NCBI GenBank assembly: GCA_014237395.1
Contig: JABZFP010000015.1
Span: forward strand, 1-64,000
Source: Desulfobacteraceae bacterium
GTDB lineage: Bacteria; Desulfobacterota; Desulfobacteria; Desulfobacterales; UBA5852
Reading direction: 5' to 3'
DNA: 64,000 bases
Shown here: positions 17,446 through 26,854 of the stretch, piece by piece
Position numbering within the stretch: position 1 is the stretch's first letter
Layout of the letters: every line of letters begins with the position of its first letter
The notes under the pieces: generated by a model
The model's input: only the letters and a program-made list of their open reading frames with translations
Database searches by the model: none
What the model was told of the DNA's origin: nothing
Made by a program: the position numbers and the translations under genes

Positions 17446-18206
17446 TTAGCCCCCTTCCGCAGGTCGTAGCCTGAAAATGTCTCCGGTGGCAGGTGGTTGG
17501 CTGGGCTAAGCAGGGATTGACGCTGACTTTCGGTGATGGTCTCGAACTCGATCCCGATGCCGGGAACAACCATGGCTTCTCCCCATTTAAGCTTGTGCCG
17601 GACAATGCCGCTAATCGGGGTTTTTTCGTACAGATCGATGATGCGCAGCCACACGCGGCCTCCCAGCTGGAAACGAGCCGACGAAAAAAGGAAGCACCCG
17701 TTGCTTGAGACATCCATGGTGACCGTGCGGATCAGGGTCCGGGGGTCGAATTCGCGCGTCGTGGACAGCAGGACGTTATAGTGAAGCGGTTTGCGTTCCT
17801 CCGAACGGAGTTTGCGCGCGGGACTGTTCCAGCAGGCCTCGCGGATCAGGTCTTCCAGCAAACCGGATCGTTCATGGTGCCCGTATAACAAAGCCCGGAT
17901 GGCGCCGCTGCGACGGTCCAAATTGACCTGGATGACCGGAAAGCGCCCCGTGATGCTGTATACAAGATCTTTATGGTCGCTCAGGGCCTTGATTTTGGTA
18001 GGAATGTCGATGACCACCCCATTGTAGGCGAAATGGGTCACGGCACCGTAAAACGTGTCGATGGACGCCACCGTATCCACGGTAGCACCGATGTTGCGAA
18101 TCGCCGCTTCATACAAGGTGCACGCATCGCCGGGTCGGGCCACGAGCAAAATCCGGGGCGGCAATCGTTTTTTCTCAGCCGCGACAGACGCTGCTGAGGA
18201 TGACAT
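17442..18206 (-). CDS. PilZ-domain protein with receiver-like N-terminus
   Basis: The C-terminal half carries a PilZ c-di-GMP-binding barrel with the motif (D/N)xSxxG as TMDVSSNGCFLFSS and an upstream RSEERKP segment. The N-terminal ~110 residues (RILLVARPGDACTLYEAAI) look like a receiver fold without a clear phospho-Asp pocket. The start at 18206 has GGTGGAACG upstream. A longer in-frame ATG at 18332 has no Shine-Dalgarno sequence. It is coupled to the downstream cheX-like gene. It likely senses c-di-GMP. Confidence 0.82.
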   Translation of the reverse strand: MSSSAASVAAEKKRLPPRILLVARPGDACTLYEAAIRNIGATVDTVASIDTFYGAVTHFAYNGVVIDIPTKIKALSDHKDLVYSITGRFPVIQVNLDRRSGAIRALLYGHHERSGLLEDLIREACWNSPARKLRSEERKPLHYNVLLSTTREFDPRTLIRTVTMDVSSNGCFLFSSARFQLGGRVWLRIIDLYEKTPISGIVRHKLKWGEAMVVPGIGIEFETITESQRQSLLSPANHLPPETFSGYDLRKGAK

Positions 18207-18515
18207 CGTTCCACCGTATGACGGAGACGCTGCGGTGCTAAGGGCATGCACATCAACCACCGTATCACCTTCACTTCGGGTTGCCCGGCAGATCCCATAC
18301 CGGGAGGGATGTACGACCGGACCGCAGCACAACAGCGGTGACCCGGTGCTGACAGATGTTATCGGCCGTTGGATAGAAAATCTTGAACGCGATCGCCAAA
18401 AACGAATGCTGTCCCTGGCATTTTTTATCGCGAGCGTGTAACGTTTCCCCGCAATGTTGCTCTTATGTTTCAGTATTTAACGAAACCCATTCCTGTCACA
18501 GAAAGGTTATATCCG

Positions 18516-18878
18516 ATGGATGCCACAATCACCGAAATTACCGATCAAAATTTTGAAGAAACTGTCGTTCAATCCTCGCGCCCGGTCCTGGTGGATTTCT
18601 GGGCCCCCTGGTGCGGCCCCTGCAAAGCCATCGGCCCCACCATCGACGCCCTGGCGGCGGCCTATGACGGTCAAATGACCTTCGGCAAATGCAACGTGGA
18701 CGACAACCCCGAGATTCCCGGCAAATTCGGTATCCGGTCGGTCCCCACTGTGATGGTGTTTCAGGATGGAAAGGTTTTCGAGCAGATGACGGGTCTGGTC
18801 AATCGCGCCAAACTGGAAGGTGCCATTAAAAATGCCCTGAACGGCGGCGCATCCACCTCGCCCTTTTTGGTACAGTGA
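18516..18878 (+). CDS. trxA: thioredoxin
   Basis: A 120-residue cytoplasmic thioredoxin with the WCGPC active site (WAPWCGPCKAIGP) and the cis-Pro segment SVPTVMVF. It reduces protein disulfides. The ribosome site GAAAGG precedes the ATG at 18516. The C-terminal tail GGASTSPFLVQ is slightly longer than in E. coli TrxA. A Cys-rich small protein follows 13 bases later and may be cotranscribed. Confidence 0.93.
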   Translation: MDATITEITDQNFEETVVQSSRPVLVDFWAPWCGPCKAIGPTIDALAAAYDGQMTFGKCNVDDNPEIPGKFGIRSVPTVMVFQDGKVFEQMTGLVNRAKLEGAIKNALNGGASTSPFLVQ

Positions 18879-18891
18879 GGGCCAGGGACTG

Positions 18892-19122
18892 ATGACAACA
18901 CCTGCCGATCAAGAAAATGAGGATGGCGGGACGGCCGGAGAAACGGCGGAAGGCGAAAACGTCCGCTACCTCTGCATGAAATACAATCGCTACCAGGAGG
19001 GTGATCAGTTGGCCTGCCAGGATCCGGGGCTATACTGCAAGTTTCGCCCGGCCTGCCTTATCCATTTCAAGGAAAAAGACGCGCGCCAGGAGCAGCGCCG
19101 GGCCGATGCCTCAGGCAGATAG
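18892..19122 (+). CDS. small Cys-containing hypothetical protein
   Basis: A 76-residue protein with an acidic N-terminus and a core containing four cysteines (CMKYNRYQEGDQLAC, LYCKFRPAC), which suggests a small metal site or disulfides. I do not recognise the family. Its position 13 bases after trxA hints at a shared transcript. The charged tail, rich in Arg, Glu and Lys, is probably disordered. Confidence 0.55.
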   Translation: MTTPADQENEDGGTAGETAEGENVRYLCMKYNRYQEGDQLACQDPGLYCKFRPACLIHFKEKDARQEQRRADASGR

Positions 19123-19140
19123 CCCCCGTCGGGGCGGATG

Positions 19141-20025
19141 TCACCCGCAGGCCGTGTTATAAAGCTCGCGGGCCTGATAGGAACTGCGCACCAGCGGCCC
19201 GCTGGCCACCTCCTGAAACCCCATCTGCAGAGCTTCATCGCGCCATTGATCGAACTCTTCCGGAGGGACATACCGTTCGACCGGGAGATGATCGGGAGAA
19301 GGCTGCAGATATTGTCCGAGCGTCACCATCCGGCAGTCCACCGCCCGCAGGTCGGCCAGGGTCTGCCGCACCCCTTCCCGGGTCTCCCCCACCCCCAGCA
19401 TCAGACCGGATTTGGTCATCATGTGCGGTGCCAGGTCTCGCACCGTCTGCAGCAAGGCCAGCGAGCGCTGGTAATCCGCTTCCGGCCGAACCGTTGGATA
19501 GAGGGCCGGAATCGTTTCCAGGTTGTGGTTCAGGACATCCGGTCCGGCGGTCACCACGGTTTCGATCGCCTCCCGCTGTCCCTGCAAATCGGGGATCAGC
19601 ACCTCCACCCGCACTCCCGGGATTTCACCCCGCAGGGCCCGGATCGTGGCCGCAAACAGACCGGCCCCGCCGTCCGGCAGATCATCACGCGTGACCGAGG
19701 TCACCACCACATAGGCCAACCCCATGTCACGGGCCATCCGGGCCACCTTGAACGGTTCCTCCGGATCCGGCGGCCCCGCCGGACCGTGGTCCACGGCACA
19801 GAAGCCGCAATTGCGCGTGCAGCGCGACCCCAGGATAAGAAAGGTGGCGGTTTTGCGGGAAAAGCACTCCCACTGGTTGGGGCACTTGGCTTCCTGGCAG
19901 ACGGTATGGAGACCCTGTGCGCCCAATGCCTGGCATATCGTGCCGTACATCGGACCGGACGGCAGACGCCGCTTTAGCCAGGGGGGTTTGCGGATGGATG
20001 CCTTGTGTGATGATGAGTGGCTCAT
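19141..20025 (-). CDS. lipA: lipoyl synthase
   Basis: This radical SAM enzyme inserts two sulfurs into octanoyl groups to make lipoyl cofactors. The N-terminal auxiliary-cluster cysteines are in CQEAKCPNQWECF. The radical SAM CxxxCxxC is CTRNCGFC. At 294 residues it is a normal length. It overlaps lipB by four bases, so the lipoate-synthesis pair is one operon on the minus strand (lipB first). Confidence 0.96.
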   Translation of the reverse strand: MSHSSSHKASIRKPPWLKRRLPSGPMYGTICQALGAQGLHTVCQEAKCPNQWECFSRKTATFLILGSRCTRNCGFCAVDHGPAGPPDPEEPFKVARMARDMGLAYVVVTSVTRDDLPDGGAGLFAATIRALRGEIPGVRVEVLIPDLQGQREAIETVVTAGPDVLNHNLETIPALYPTVRPEADYQRSLALLQTVRDLAPHMMTKSGLMLGVGETREGVRQTLADLRAVDCRMVTLGQYLQPSPDHLPVERYVPPEEFDQWRDEALQMGFQEVASGPLVRSSYQARELYNTACG

Positions 20026-20738
20026 GCAAGCTTCCTCGAAACAGGGGGTTCCCCGGACAGCAGGCGATCCAACGTTTCAAAAGCGATCGGCTGCAGGGTG
20101 ACATCAAAGATCTGGGTCGCCGTTTGCCAAACGGTTTGCCGCAATTCGGCCATGGGAATTTCCCGGTCCAGCACCTGTTCCAGCGACGTCATGCGAACGC
20201 CGGCCAGGCCACAGGGGTTGATCCATTGGAAGGGCGTCAGGTCGTTGTTGACATTCAACGCAAACCCGTGAAACGCCATCCCGTGCCGCAGGCAAAGACC
20301 GATGCTGCCGACCTTGGCACCATCCACCCAAATCCCGCGGTTGCGATCGTCACGATCGGCAGCGACCCCCCAGGCCTGCGCCACCGAGAGCATCAGATCT
20401 TCAAGGGCCGCCACGTAATCTCCGACGCCCATGCGCGCCCGCTGCAGGTCGATCACCGGATAGCCCACGATCTGACCCGGGCCATGGTAAGTGATATTTC
20501 CGCCCCGTTCGGACGGCATGAGGCCGACGCCGGCCGTCGCCAGGTAGGCATCGGAAACCATCAGGTTTTCCCGTCCGCCATTGCGCCCGAGCGTGAATAC
20601 GGCGGGATGTTCGAGCAGGAGCATGAGGTCTTCCGGCAGGCGGCCGTCGGTCTTGGCCGCCACACACCGCTCCTGCAGGACCTGGGCTTGGCCATAATCC
20701 GTGAGGGGAAGATCGATTGCCAGCCATTTACGTTTCAT
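20022..20738 (-). CDS. lipB: octanoyltransferase
   Basis: Transfers octanoate from acyl carrier protein to lipoyl domains, upstream of LipA. Family motifs are visible: LLEHPAVFTLGRNG near the N-terminus, GGNITYHGPGQIVGYPVIDL, and the catalytic Cys near NPCGLAGVRMTSLE. It has 238 residues. The ATG at 20738 reads MKRKWLAIDLPL. It is the first gene of the lipB-lipA pair. Confidence 0.95.
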   Translation of the reverse strand: MKRKWLAIDLPLTDYGQAQVLQERCVAAKTDGRLPEDLMLLLEHPAVFTLGRNGGRENLMVSDAYLATAGVGLMPSERGGNITYHGPGQIVGYPVIDLQRARMGVGDYVAALEDLMLSVAQAWGVAADRDDRNRGIWVDGAKVGSIGLCLRHGMAFHGFALNVNNDLTPFQWINPCGLAGVRMTSLEQVLDREIPMAELRQTVWQTATQIFDVTLQPIAFETLDRLLSGEPPVSRKLA

Positions 20739-20930
20739 CGCGCGCCTGCCCTCTGAATGCCGCCAGCGTCAAAAATTGATATCCCCCCATGACAGGCTTT
20801 GGTCCGCCCGCTTTTCGATCATCCTCTTTGCCCGGCCCGCAGGAACGCTTTTGACAGCGTATGGATGAATGGGTATTTTTTAACATCAACCATCAACCGC
20901 GGATACCCGCTACCCAAAGGAGGCCTTTTT

Positions 20931-21350
20931 ATGTTCCGGAAGATACTCCTTGCCGTCGACGGCTCGTCCCACAGTGATCTGGCCGTGGACTACGCCGGCA
21001 AACTGGCAGCAGCGTTCGATGCCACCTTGCTGATCGTCCATGCCTATGGGCAGACCTCGGATCTGCTGGGGTATGACGATATCGAAAAGCGCGTGGCCGC
21101 GCGCAAAATCACCGGCCAAGGTGTCATCGACAAAGCCCGCAAACGCTTGGCGGACAGCAGCGCAACGATCACGGAAGATCTGCTGGAGGGGCCCGAAGCC
21201 GAGGCCATTCTGGCCGCCGCAGCCACCCAGAAAGTCGATCTGGTTGTTATGGGAACACGCGGTCTGGGCGCCATCAAGGGCATGCTCTTCGGCAGTATCA
21301 GCCACAAAGTGGCCCAGCACGTTCACTGTCCGGTCATGCTGATCCGCTGA
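20931..21350 (+). CDS. universal stress protein, UspA family
   Basis: A 139-residue UspA domain with the ATP-binding signature G-x2-G-x9-G-S (MGTRGLGAIKGMLFGSISHK). It starts MFRKILLAVDGSSHS, right after a strong AAAGGAGG ribosome site at 20921-20930. These cytoplasmic proteins help cells survive starvation or stress. Upstream in-frame codons from 20799 lack a ribosome site. It stands alone, transcribed divergently from lipB. Confidence 0.93.
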   Translation: MFRKILLAVDGSSHSDLAVDYAGKLAAAFDATLLIVHAYGQTSDLLGYDDIEKRVAARKITGQGVIDKARKRLADSSATITEDLLEGPEAEAILAAAATQKVDLVVMGTRGLGAIKGMLFGSISHKVAQHVHCPVMLIR

Positions 21351-21519
21351 TTGCCACGCGGCGGCATCACCGGAATCAGCGGCCCGCTTTCGCCCGTTGT
21401 CAGGGGGCAAAAATGTTTTCGGGAATATAGGGGTGCGTCCCGACGATAGCCTCCCGTCCATCGATTGATCCGACAATGCCGCCTTTGCAAAGCACTGGAA
21501 GCACCCCTACAAACCGGCA

Positions 21520-22368
21520 TCAGTTCTTGACGAGATCCCCCATGCGGCGGGCAATGCTTTCGTAGGCCTGGGTGACGGGTGAATCCGGATAGCTCTCCTG
21601 GTAGGACTTGCCATTGTCACCGCAGGTCACCACGTTGGGATCAAAGGGCACCCGCCCCAGAAACGTCACGGACGTCTCCTGAGCGGTACGCTCGCCGCCT
21701 CCGGAGCCGAAAAGGTCCACCTGTTCGCCGCAGTGCGGGCAGACATAGCCGCTCATGTTTTCCACCAGACCGAAGATATCCATCTTTACCGTATGGCAGA
21801 AACTGATGGATTTTCGGACATCCGCCAGCGAAATTTCCTGGGGCGTGGTCACAATAACGGCCTTGGCATCCGGAATGGTCTGCGCCACCGTCAGGGGCTC
21901 GTCGCCGGTGCCCGGAGGTGCGTCGATCAGAAGGAAATCAAGCTCGCCCCACTCGACGTCGGCGATAAATTGGCGGATGGCGGAATATTTTATGGGACCC
22001 CGCCAGATGATGGCGTCGTCTTTACTGGCGGTCAGGGACTCGATGGAAACCACCTTCAGGTTCTCGCTGAAGCGCATGGGGTCGAGTTTATGGTTCTGAC
22101 TCAATCCCATCATGCCCATCAACCCCAGTACACGGGGCACATCCGGACCATGGAGATCGACATCCATCAGCCCTACCCGGTAGCCCAGACGGGCCAGCGC
22201 AATCGACAGGTTGACCGATGTACTGGTTTTACCCACCCCCCCCTTGCCGCTCATGACGACCAGTTTGTTTTTGATCCGGCTCAAGGAATCCTTTACCGCG
22301 GCATCCTGTTCTTCCTGGCCGGACCGTTTTTTGTTGGTATTGCCCGGCGAACTCATAATTTCAACCAT
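21520..22368 (-). CDS. Mrp/NBP35-family Fe-S carrier ATPase
   Basis: A MinD-like P-loop ATPase with SGKGGVGKTSTSVN (Walker A) and LIDAPPGTGDEPL. A C-terminal C-x2-C (CPHCGEQVDLFG) is used to bridge an Fe-S cluster in ApbC/NBP35 proteins, which deliver Fe-S clusters. At 282 residues it is of normal size. The next gene upstream, on the same strand, encodes a DUF134 protein, a pairing seen in anaerobes. Confidence 0.92.
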   Translation of the reverse strand: MVEIMSSPGNTNKKRSGQEEQDAAVKDSLSRIKNKLVVMSGKGGVGKTSTSVNLSIALARLGYRVGLMDVDLHGPDVPRVLGLMGMMGLSQNHKLDPMRFSENLKVVSIESLTASKDDAIIWRGPIKYSAIRQFIADVEWGELDFLLIDAPPGTGDEPLTVAQTIPDAKAVIVTTPQEISLADVRKSISFCHTVKMDIFGLVENMSGYVCPHCGEQVDLFGSGGGERTAQETSVTFLGRVPFDPNVVTCGDNGKSYQESYPDSPVTQAYESIARRMGDLVKN

Positions 22369-22549
22369 GTTACGTCATCTCCTGTTACACACGTTATATC
22401 TTAACTGCGCATCCGTGCGCGCAGCGCCTTGGCATTCATTCTTCCCCTGTCGTTTTCGCGACGGATATTCCGGGAAAGGTCCGGCGGACATGAAACCCGT
22501 GGGGGGGAATTCAATTCGCTGTCAACCGCATATTTCCTTGGCCTGTGGC

Positions 22550-23020
22550 CTACTCCGTTTTTTGGGCCTTGGGGGGACTGTTGCCGCGACTGCCCCGGGC
22601 CAATTTATGCCCCTGGCTGACGCGAAAGAGTTTGCGGCTGTTGCAGTGGGGGCAATGACTCGGCCGACCCGTTCCCAGCGATTCACTCCATCGCCGCTGG
22701 CAGGCATCGCATTCAAAAATACGCTCCTTCGAGGTCATGGTGTAGTTGCCACCCTCGATATTGATGGCTTTGCCGTTGATCAGCGCGTCGGCCACACAAC
22801 TCCGCGCTTTCTGGAGAATCCTTCCGAACGTCGCCCGTGAAACCCCCATCTGTTTGCCACCGTCCTCATGGGATAGATCAAGCAGGTCCGACAACCGCAG
22901 CGCTTCACATTCATCCACCGTAAGTCGCACTTCTTCGAGATCCATCATGGGAATGCCACGCGGCTTGAAATAACTGATATCCGGGTTGAAAGCGACGATA
23001 CGATCTTTTTGAGGGCGCAT
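22550..23020 (-). CDS. DUF134-family HTH protein with zinc ribbon
   Basis: A 156-residue protein. The HTH resembles sigma-70 region 4 (KQMGVSRATFGRILQKARS). A zinc ribbon follows (CDACQRRW and CPHCNSRKLF) and then a basic tail. DUF134 proteins are predicted DNA-binding regulators of unknown target. The gene is 181 bases upstream of the Mrp ATPase on the same strand and may be cotranscribed. Confidence 0.88.
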   Translation of the reverse strand: MRPQKDRIVAFNPDISYFKPRGIPMMDLEEVRLTVDECEALRLSDLLDLSHEDGGKQMGVSRATFGRILQKARSCVADALINGKAINIEGGNYTMTSKERIFECDACQRRWSESLGTGRPSHCPHCNSRKLFRVSQGHKLARGSRGNSPPKAQKTE

Positions 23021-23138
23021 AATCAGTTCTCCATATTGGGATTATACTCAAAATTAAATATACGGTTAACGATGGCCATGTCAAGCCGGTTCGGCGAAAC
23101 AATATGTCTTTGCCAAAATACACACTCCCCGAGTGATA

Positions 23139-24383
23139 TCAAGGGATAAATGGTGCAGTGGCGCGGGGATGGGGTATTATCCATCGCGCTGCCTGGCGCG
23201 CCCCGTCCCGGCGGGACAAAGGCTTTGCCAGGATCCCCGCCCTGGCGCGCATCCCGGGCGAGGCCAGCATCCGCCGCAACGCCAGTGCCAGGGTTTGAGT
23301 CTTCAAACGGTTTATGGGCAGCGGCGGCGGGCCGATGCCCAACGTAACAACCCGCTGGCCCCAGTAATATTGGTCGAGCAGATGGGGGATAATCACCTGG
23401 GGAACGCCAGCCCGCGCGGCCGCCATGACCGTCCCGGCGCCACCATGGTGAACCACGCCCGCCACCCGGGAAAACAGGCGCTCGTGCGGCAAGTCCCCCG
23501 CCACACAAAGGCAGTTGGCATCACTTTCAAAGGACCATCCGGCCCAACCGCTCTGAACGATGGCCCGCACACCGGCCAATCCGACAGCCTGCCGCAGTCG
23601 TGACACGGTTTGGCGCGGCGTCGGATCCCCCATACTGCCGAAGCCGATATAGATCGGACGCGGGCCCTGATCTAAAAACGCCTCGATGGCCGCCGGCAGC
23701 GGGTCCCTCCGCGGCGCATGCCAGTAGCCGGTCTGACGGCAGTCGGAAGGCGCTTCGGGCGGCAACGGCGCCAGTTCCTTGTCCGCGGCGACGATCAAAT
23801 TGGCAGTCAGATGCGGCATCACATGGTCCAATGCCGGCAACCCGAGACCACGGCGGTATCCGTTCAAAATAACCCGGTACCCCAAATCAAGCAGGCCATC
23901 GGCCAGGCGCCAGAGGACACGATTGCATAGCGGCGGAAGGTTTTGCCATGGCACCGTCACAGGCGCGTGGTCGCGGGAAGGCAGCAGCGCCGGGATGCTG
24001 AAGGCATAGCGGTACGGCACCCCGCATGCTTCGGCCACCGAGGGCACCGCCAGTGCCAGACCGGAACCGATGACCATGTCCGCCGATTTTACGGCCTCCG
24101 GCAACTGCCGGAACTGGATGGCCAGCTCCTGCCTGAGAGTCCGTGTCATCGGCGCCATGGCGGCCAGGGGACGCCCGACAAAGCGGTCCGCCCGGGCATC
24201 CATTAACTGCCGGACGTTCCCACCCAGGGGAACAAACGGTATCCCGGCGGCCGTAAACAAAGGCCGGCTGTCCGGGGGAGCGCAGACCCGGACATGCGCG
24301 CCCCGCTCACGCAGCGCCAGGCCAAGCGCCAGAAGCGGGCGGACATCTCCCATGGAACCGTATGAGACCAGCAGGATTTCCAT
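23139..24383 (-). CDS. UDP-glycosyltransferase-like (GT1) protein
   Basis: A 414-residue GT-B fold enzyme. The N-terminal half starts MEILLVSYGSMGDVRPLLA, typical of MGT/YjiC-type glycosyltransferases. The C-terminal half has the family donor-site motif HHGGAGTVMAAARAGVPQVI. It transfers a sugar from a nucleotide donor to a lipid or natural product; the acceptor is unknown. It lies downstream of a TM2 gene on the minus strand, with only 28 bases between them. Confidence 0.87.
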   Translation of the reverse strand: MEILLVSYGSMGDVRPLLALGLALRERGAHVRVCAPPDSRPLFTAAGIPFVPLGGNVRQLMDARADRFVGRPLAAMAPMTRTLRQELAIQFRQLPEAVKSADMVIGSGLALAVPSVAEACGVPYRYAFSIPALLPSRDHAPVTVPWQNLPPLCNRVLWRLADGLLDLGYRVILNGYRRGLGLPALDHVMPHLTANLIVAADKELAPLPPEAPSDCRQTGYWHAPRRDPLPAAIEAFLDQGPRPIYIGFGSMGDPTPRQTVSRLRQAVGLAGVRAIVQSGWAGWSFESDANCLCVAGDLPHERLFSRVAGVVHHGGAGTVMAAARAGVPQVIIPHLLDQYYWGQRVVTLGIGPPPLPINRLKTQTLALALRRMLASPGMRARAGILAKPLSRRDGARQAARWIIPHPRATAPFIP

Positions 24384-24411
24384 CGGGTCGCCTATGAACG
24401 AAAAGACATCA

Positions 24412-24819
24412 TCACGCCTTGGTCGCGCGGTTGTTGATCAGGGTCAACTGGTCGTTCAAGGTCCAGTAGTCATAAATGATACCGATCAACCCCAGCCCCC
24501 CGGTAAAAAAATAGAGAATGCCGCTCAGCCATTTCCCCATGTAGAACCGGTGGACCCCCAGGATGCCCAGGAAGGTCAGCAGGGTCCAGGCCACGTTATA
24601 GTTCAAGGGCCCTGTGGCGAAGCGCATTTCGGCATGCTTATCCATACCGGGAATCAGAAAAAGGTCGACGATCCAGCCGACGAACAGCAACCCCAGGGTA
24701 AAAAAATAAATCGTGCCGCTGATGGGCTTACCGTAATAAAACCGGTGTGCCCCCATGAAGCCGAATATCCACAAAATATAACCGATCATTTTGCTGTGCG
24801 TATTTTCCCTTGACGTCAT
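24412..24819 (-). CDS. TM2-domain membrane protein with two TM2 units
   Basis: A 135-residue membrane protein with two copies of the TM2 pattern, G-x-H-x-FY-x-GK-x2-SG. Copy one reads GAHRFYYGKPISGTIYF and copy two reads GVHRFYMGKWLSGILYF. TM2 proteins are small helical-hairpin membrane proteins of uncertain role. Two units in one small protein are less common than one. The TM2 gene ends 28 bases before the start of the glycosyltransferase gene. Confidence 0.88.
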   Translation of the reverse strand: MTSRENTHSKMIGYILWIFGFMGAHRFYYGKPISGTIYFFTLGLLFVGWIVDLFLIPGMDKHAEMRFATGPLNYNVAWTLLTFLGILGVHRFYMGKWLSGILYFFTGGLGLIGIIYDYWTLNDQLTLINNRATKA

Positions 24820-24830
24820 ACAAACTCCTT

Positions 24831-26744
24831 TCAGGATGCTGACATATCAGCGCCTCGGTCGATAGTGTCCAGTTCTTCCCATCGGCTGTAGGCTTGAGCC
24901 AATTCAGTTTCCACTGCCGCAAGACGTGATCGGGCCACGGCAATCGCATCCCCCCCCGTCTGGTAAAAGGACGGATCGGCCAGGGTCTCAAAAAGCGCCG
25001 CCTGCTCATGCTCCAAACGTTCGATCGCCCCCGGCAGGTACTCCAATTCACGGACTTCATGATAAGACAGTTTCCGCAAACGCGGTTTGGCGCGAGGAGG
25101 CGGTTTCCCCGGACGATCGGGCTTCTTCTCCGGTTTGCGAGTTGTGTTGGCCGAGCGCTGGCGCTGCCAGTCTTCGTAACCACCGACGTATTCGGCGATC
25201 CGCCCTTCCCCTTCGAATACCAGCGTGCTGGTGACCACATTGTCGAGAAAAGCCCGGTCGTGGCTGACCAGCAGGATGGTCCCTTTAAAACCGACCAGCA
25301 AATCTTCCAGCAGTTCGAGGGTTTCCAGGTCCAGGTCGTTGGTGGGTTCGTCCAGCACCAGCAAATTGGCCGGCTTGGCAAAAAGCTTGGCCAGCAGGAG
25401 GCGATTGCGTTCGCCACCGGAAAGTACCCGCACCGGAGAACGCGCCCGATCGGGTTCAAAAAGAAAATCCTTGAGATACCCGATGATATGACGTGGGCGG
25501 CCATCGATGACGACCTTGTCGCTGCCATCGGCGATATTGTCCTGAAGCGATCGATTTTCATCGAGCTGGGTTCGCATCTGGTCGAAATAGGCGGGCTCCA
25601 GGCGGGTGCCGTGCCGCACCCGGCCACTGCCCGGGGCCAGCTGCCCCAGAAGCACTTTTAAAAGCGTCGATTTGCCGCAGCCGTTGGGGCCGATCACGCC
25701 GATTTTATCCCCGCGCGTAATCACGGTCTGGAAATCGGCAAAAACCACCTTCTCTGCGTAGGCGTAGCTCAGACCGTCGGCGTCGATCACCAGTTTGCCG
25801 CTCCGTTCGGCCTCCTGAGCCAGCAGGCGGACATTGCCGACCTGCTCCAGGCGTGCCCGGCGTTCGGCGCGCAGGGCTTTGAGCGCGCGCACGCGCCCTT
25901 CGTTTCGACGCCGGCGGGCTTTGACGCCTTTGCGAATCCAGCTTTCTTCCTCGGCCAGTTTCTTGTCCTGGCGATGGTTGTTCAGCGCTTCAACCTCAAG
26001 GGCGGCCTCTTTGCGCTGCAGATAGGTGGCATAGTCACAGCGCCAGGATATCAGTCGTCCCCGATCCAGCTCCACGATACGCGTGGCAAGCTGCTGCAGG
26101 AAGACACGGTCATGCGAGACGAAAAGCAAGCTGCCCCGCCAGGTTCGGATCATGGTCTCGAGGTGCTGAATGTTATCCATGTCGAGATGGTTGGTGGGTT
26201 CATCCAGCAACAACAGATCCGGTTTGGCCGCGAGCGCCCTGGCCAACAGCACCCGGCGTTGCAGCCCCACCGAAAGCGCGGTGAAGGCGTCTCCGGCCGG
26301 CAGGTCCATCTGCGACACGAGCGTGTTGACCTCCCGCTCCGCATCCCAGCCGTCGGCGGCGTCCAGGGCCTGATGAACGGCATCCAGGCGCTGGGCGACG
26401 TCCGGTTCCGGGCGGCGGCCCAGGCGGTCGCTCAAGAGATGGTACTCGGCTAGCAGAGCGCCGCGATCCCCCAGTCCGCCGGCCACGACCTTGAAAACAC
26501 TGCCGCTCAGACGGGACGGAATCCCTTGCGGCAGCCGTGCCACCCGGATACCCGGGGGGGATTCCACCGAACCGCTGTCCGGGACCAGCTCGCCGCTGAC
26601 GATTTTGAGAAGCGTTGTCTTCCCGGCGCCGTTACGCCCCAGGATGCCGATCCGTTCGCCCGGTTCGATCTGCAGGGACAGATCCGCCAGCAGCGGTCTT
26701 CCGCCGAAACCGTAATCAATATGGTGAAGTGTTCGTATGGCCAC
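24831..26744 (-). CDS. uup: ABC-F ATPase, Uup type
   Basis: A 637-residue protein with two ABC ATPase domains and a C-terminal charged helical tail, as in Uup. Walker A motifs are GRNGAGKTT and GPNGCGKST, the second signature is LSGGERNR, and the Walker B motifs are LLLLDEPTNHLD and LLVLDEPTNDLD. ABC-F proteins act on ribosomes or on DNA during replication (E. coli Uup), not as transporters. The tail (KPEKKPDRPGKPPPRAKPR) precedes a coiled coil. It belongs to the minus-strand run of 23-29 kb. Confidence 0.92.
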   Translation of the reverse strand: MAIRTLHHIDYGFGGRPLLADLSLQIEPGERIGILGRNGAGKTTLLKIVSGELVPDSGSVESPPGIRVARLPQGIPSRLSGSVFKVVAGGLGDRGALLAEYHLLSDRLGRRPEPDVAQRLDAVHQALDAADGWDAEREVNTLVSQMDLPAGDAFTALSVGLQRRVLLARALAAKPDLLLLDEPTNHLDMDNIQHLETMIRTWRGSLLFVSHDRVFLQQLATRIVELDRGRLISWRCDYATYLQRKEAALEVEALNNHRQDKKLAEEESWIRKGVKARRRRNEGRVRALKALRAERRARLEQVGNVRLLAQEAERSGKLVIDADGLSYAYAEKVVFADFQTVITRGDKIGVIGPNGCGKSTLLKVLLGQLAPGSGRVRHGTRLEPAYFDQMRTQLDENRSLQDNIADGSDKVVIDGRPRHIIGYLKDFLFEPDRARSPVRVLSGGERNRLLLAKLFAKPANLLVLDEPTNDLDLETLELLEDLLVGFKGTILLVSHDRAFLDNVVTSTLVFEGEGRIAEYVGGYEDWQRQRSANTTRKPEKKPDRPGKPPPRAKPRLRKLSYHEVRELEYLPGAIERLEHEQAALFETLADPSFYQTGGDAIAVARSRLAAVETELAQAYSRWEELDTIDRGADMSAS

Positions 26745-26854
26745 AATACCCCTTTAGCCGTGTCTTCGACAGGCACCTGAAACGCCGTCCATGTGAAATC
26801 AAAGCAATGATGGATACCCGAAGGCACCACGACTGTCAAACGGTCGGCAGGCGG

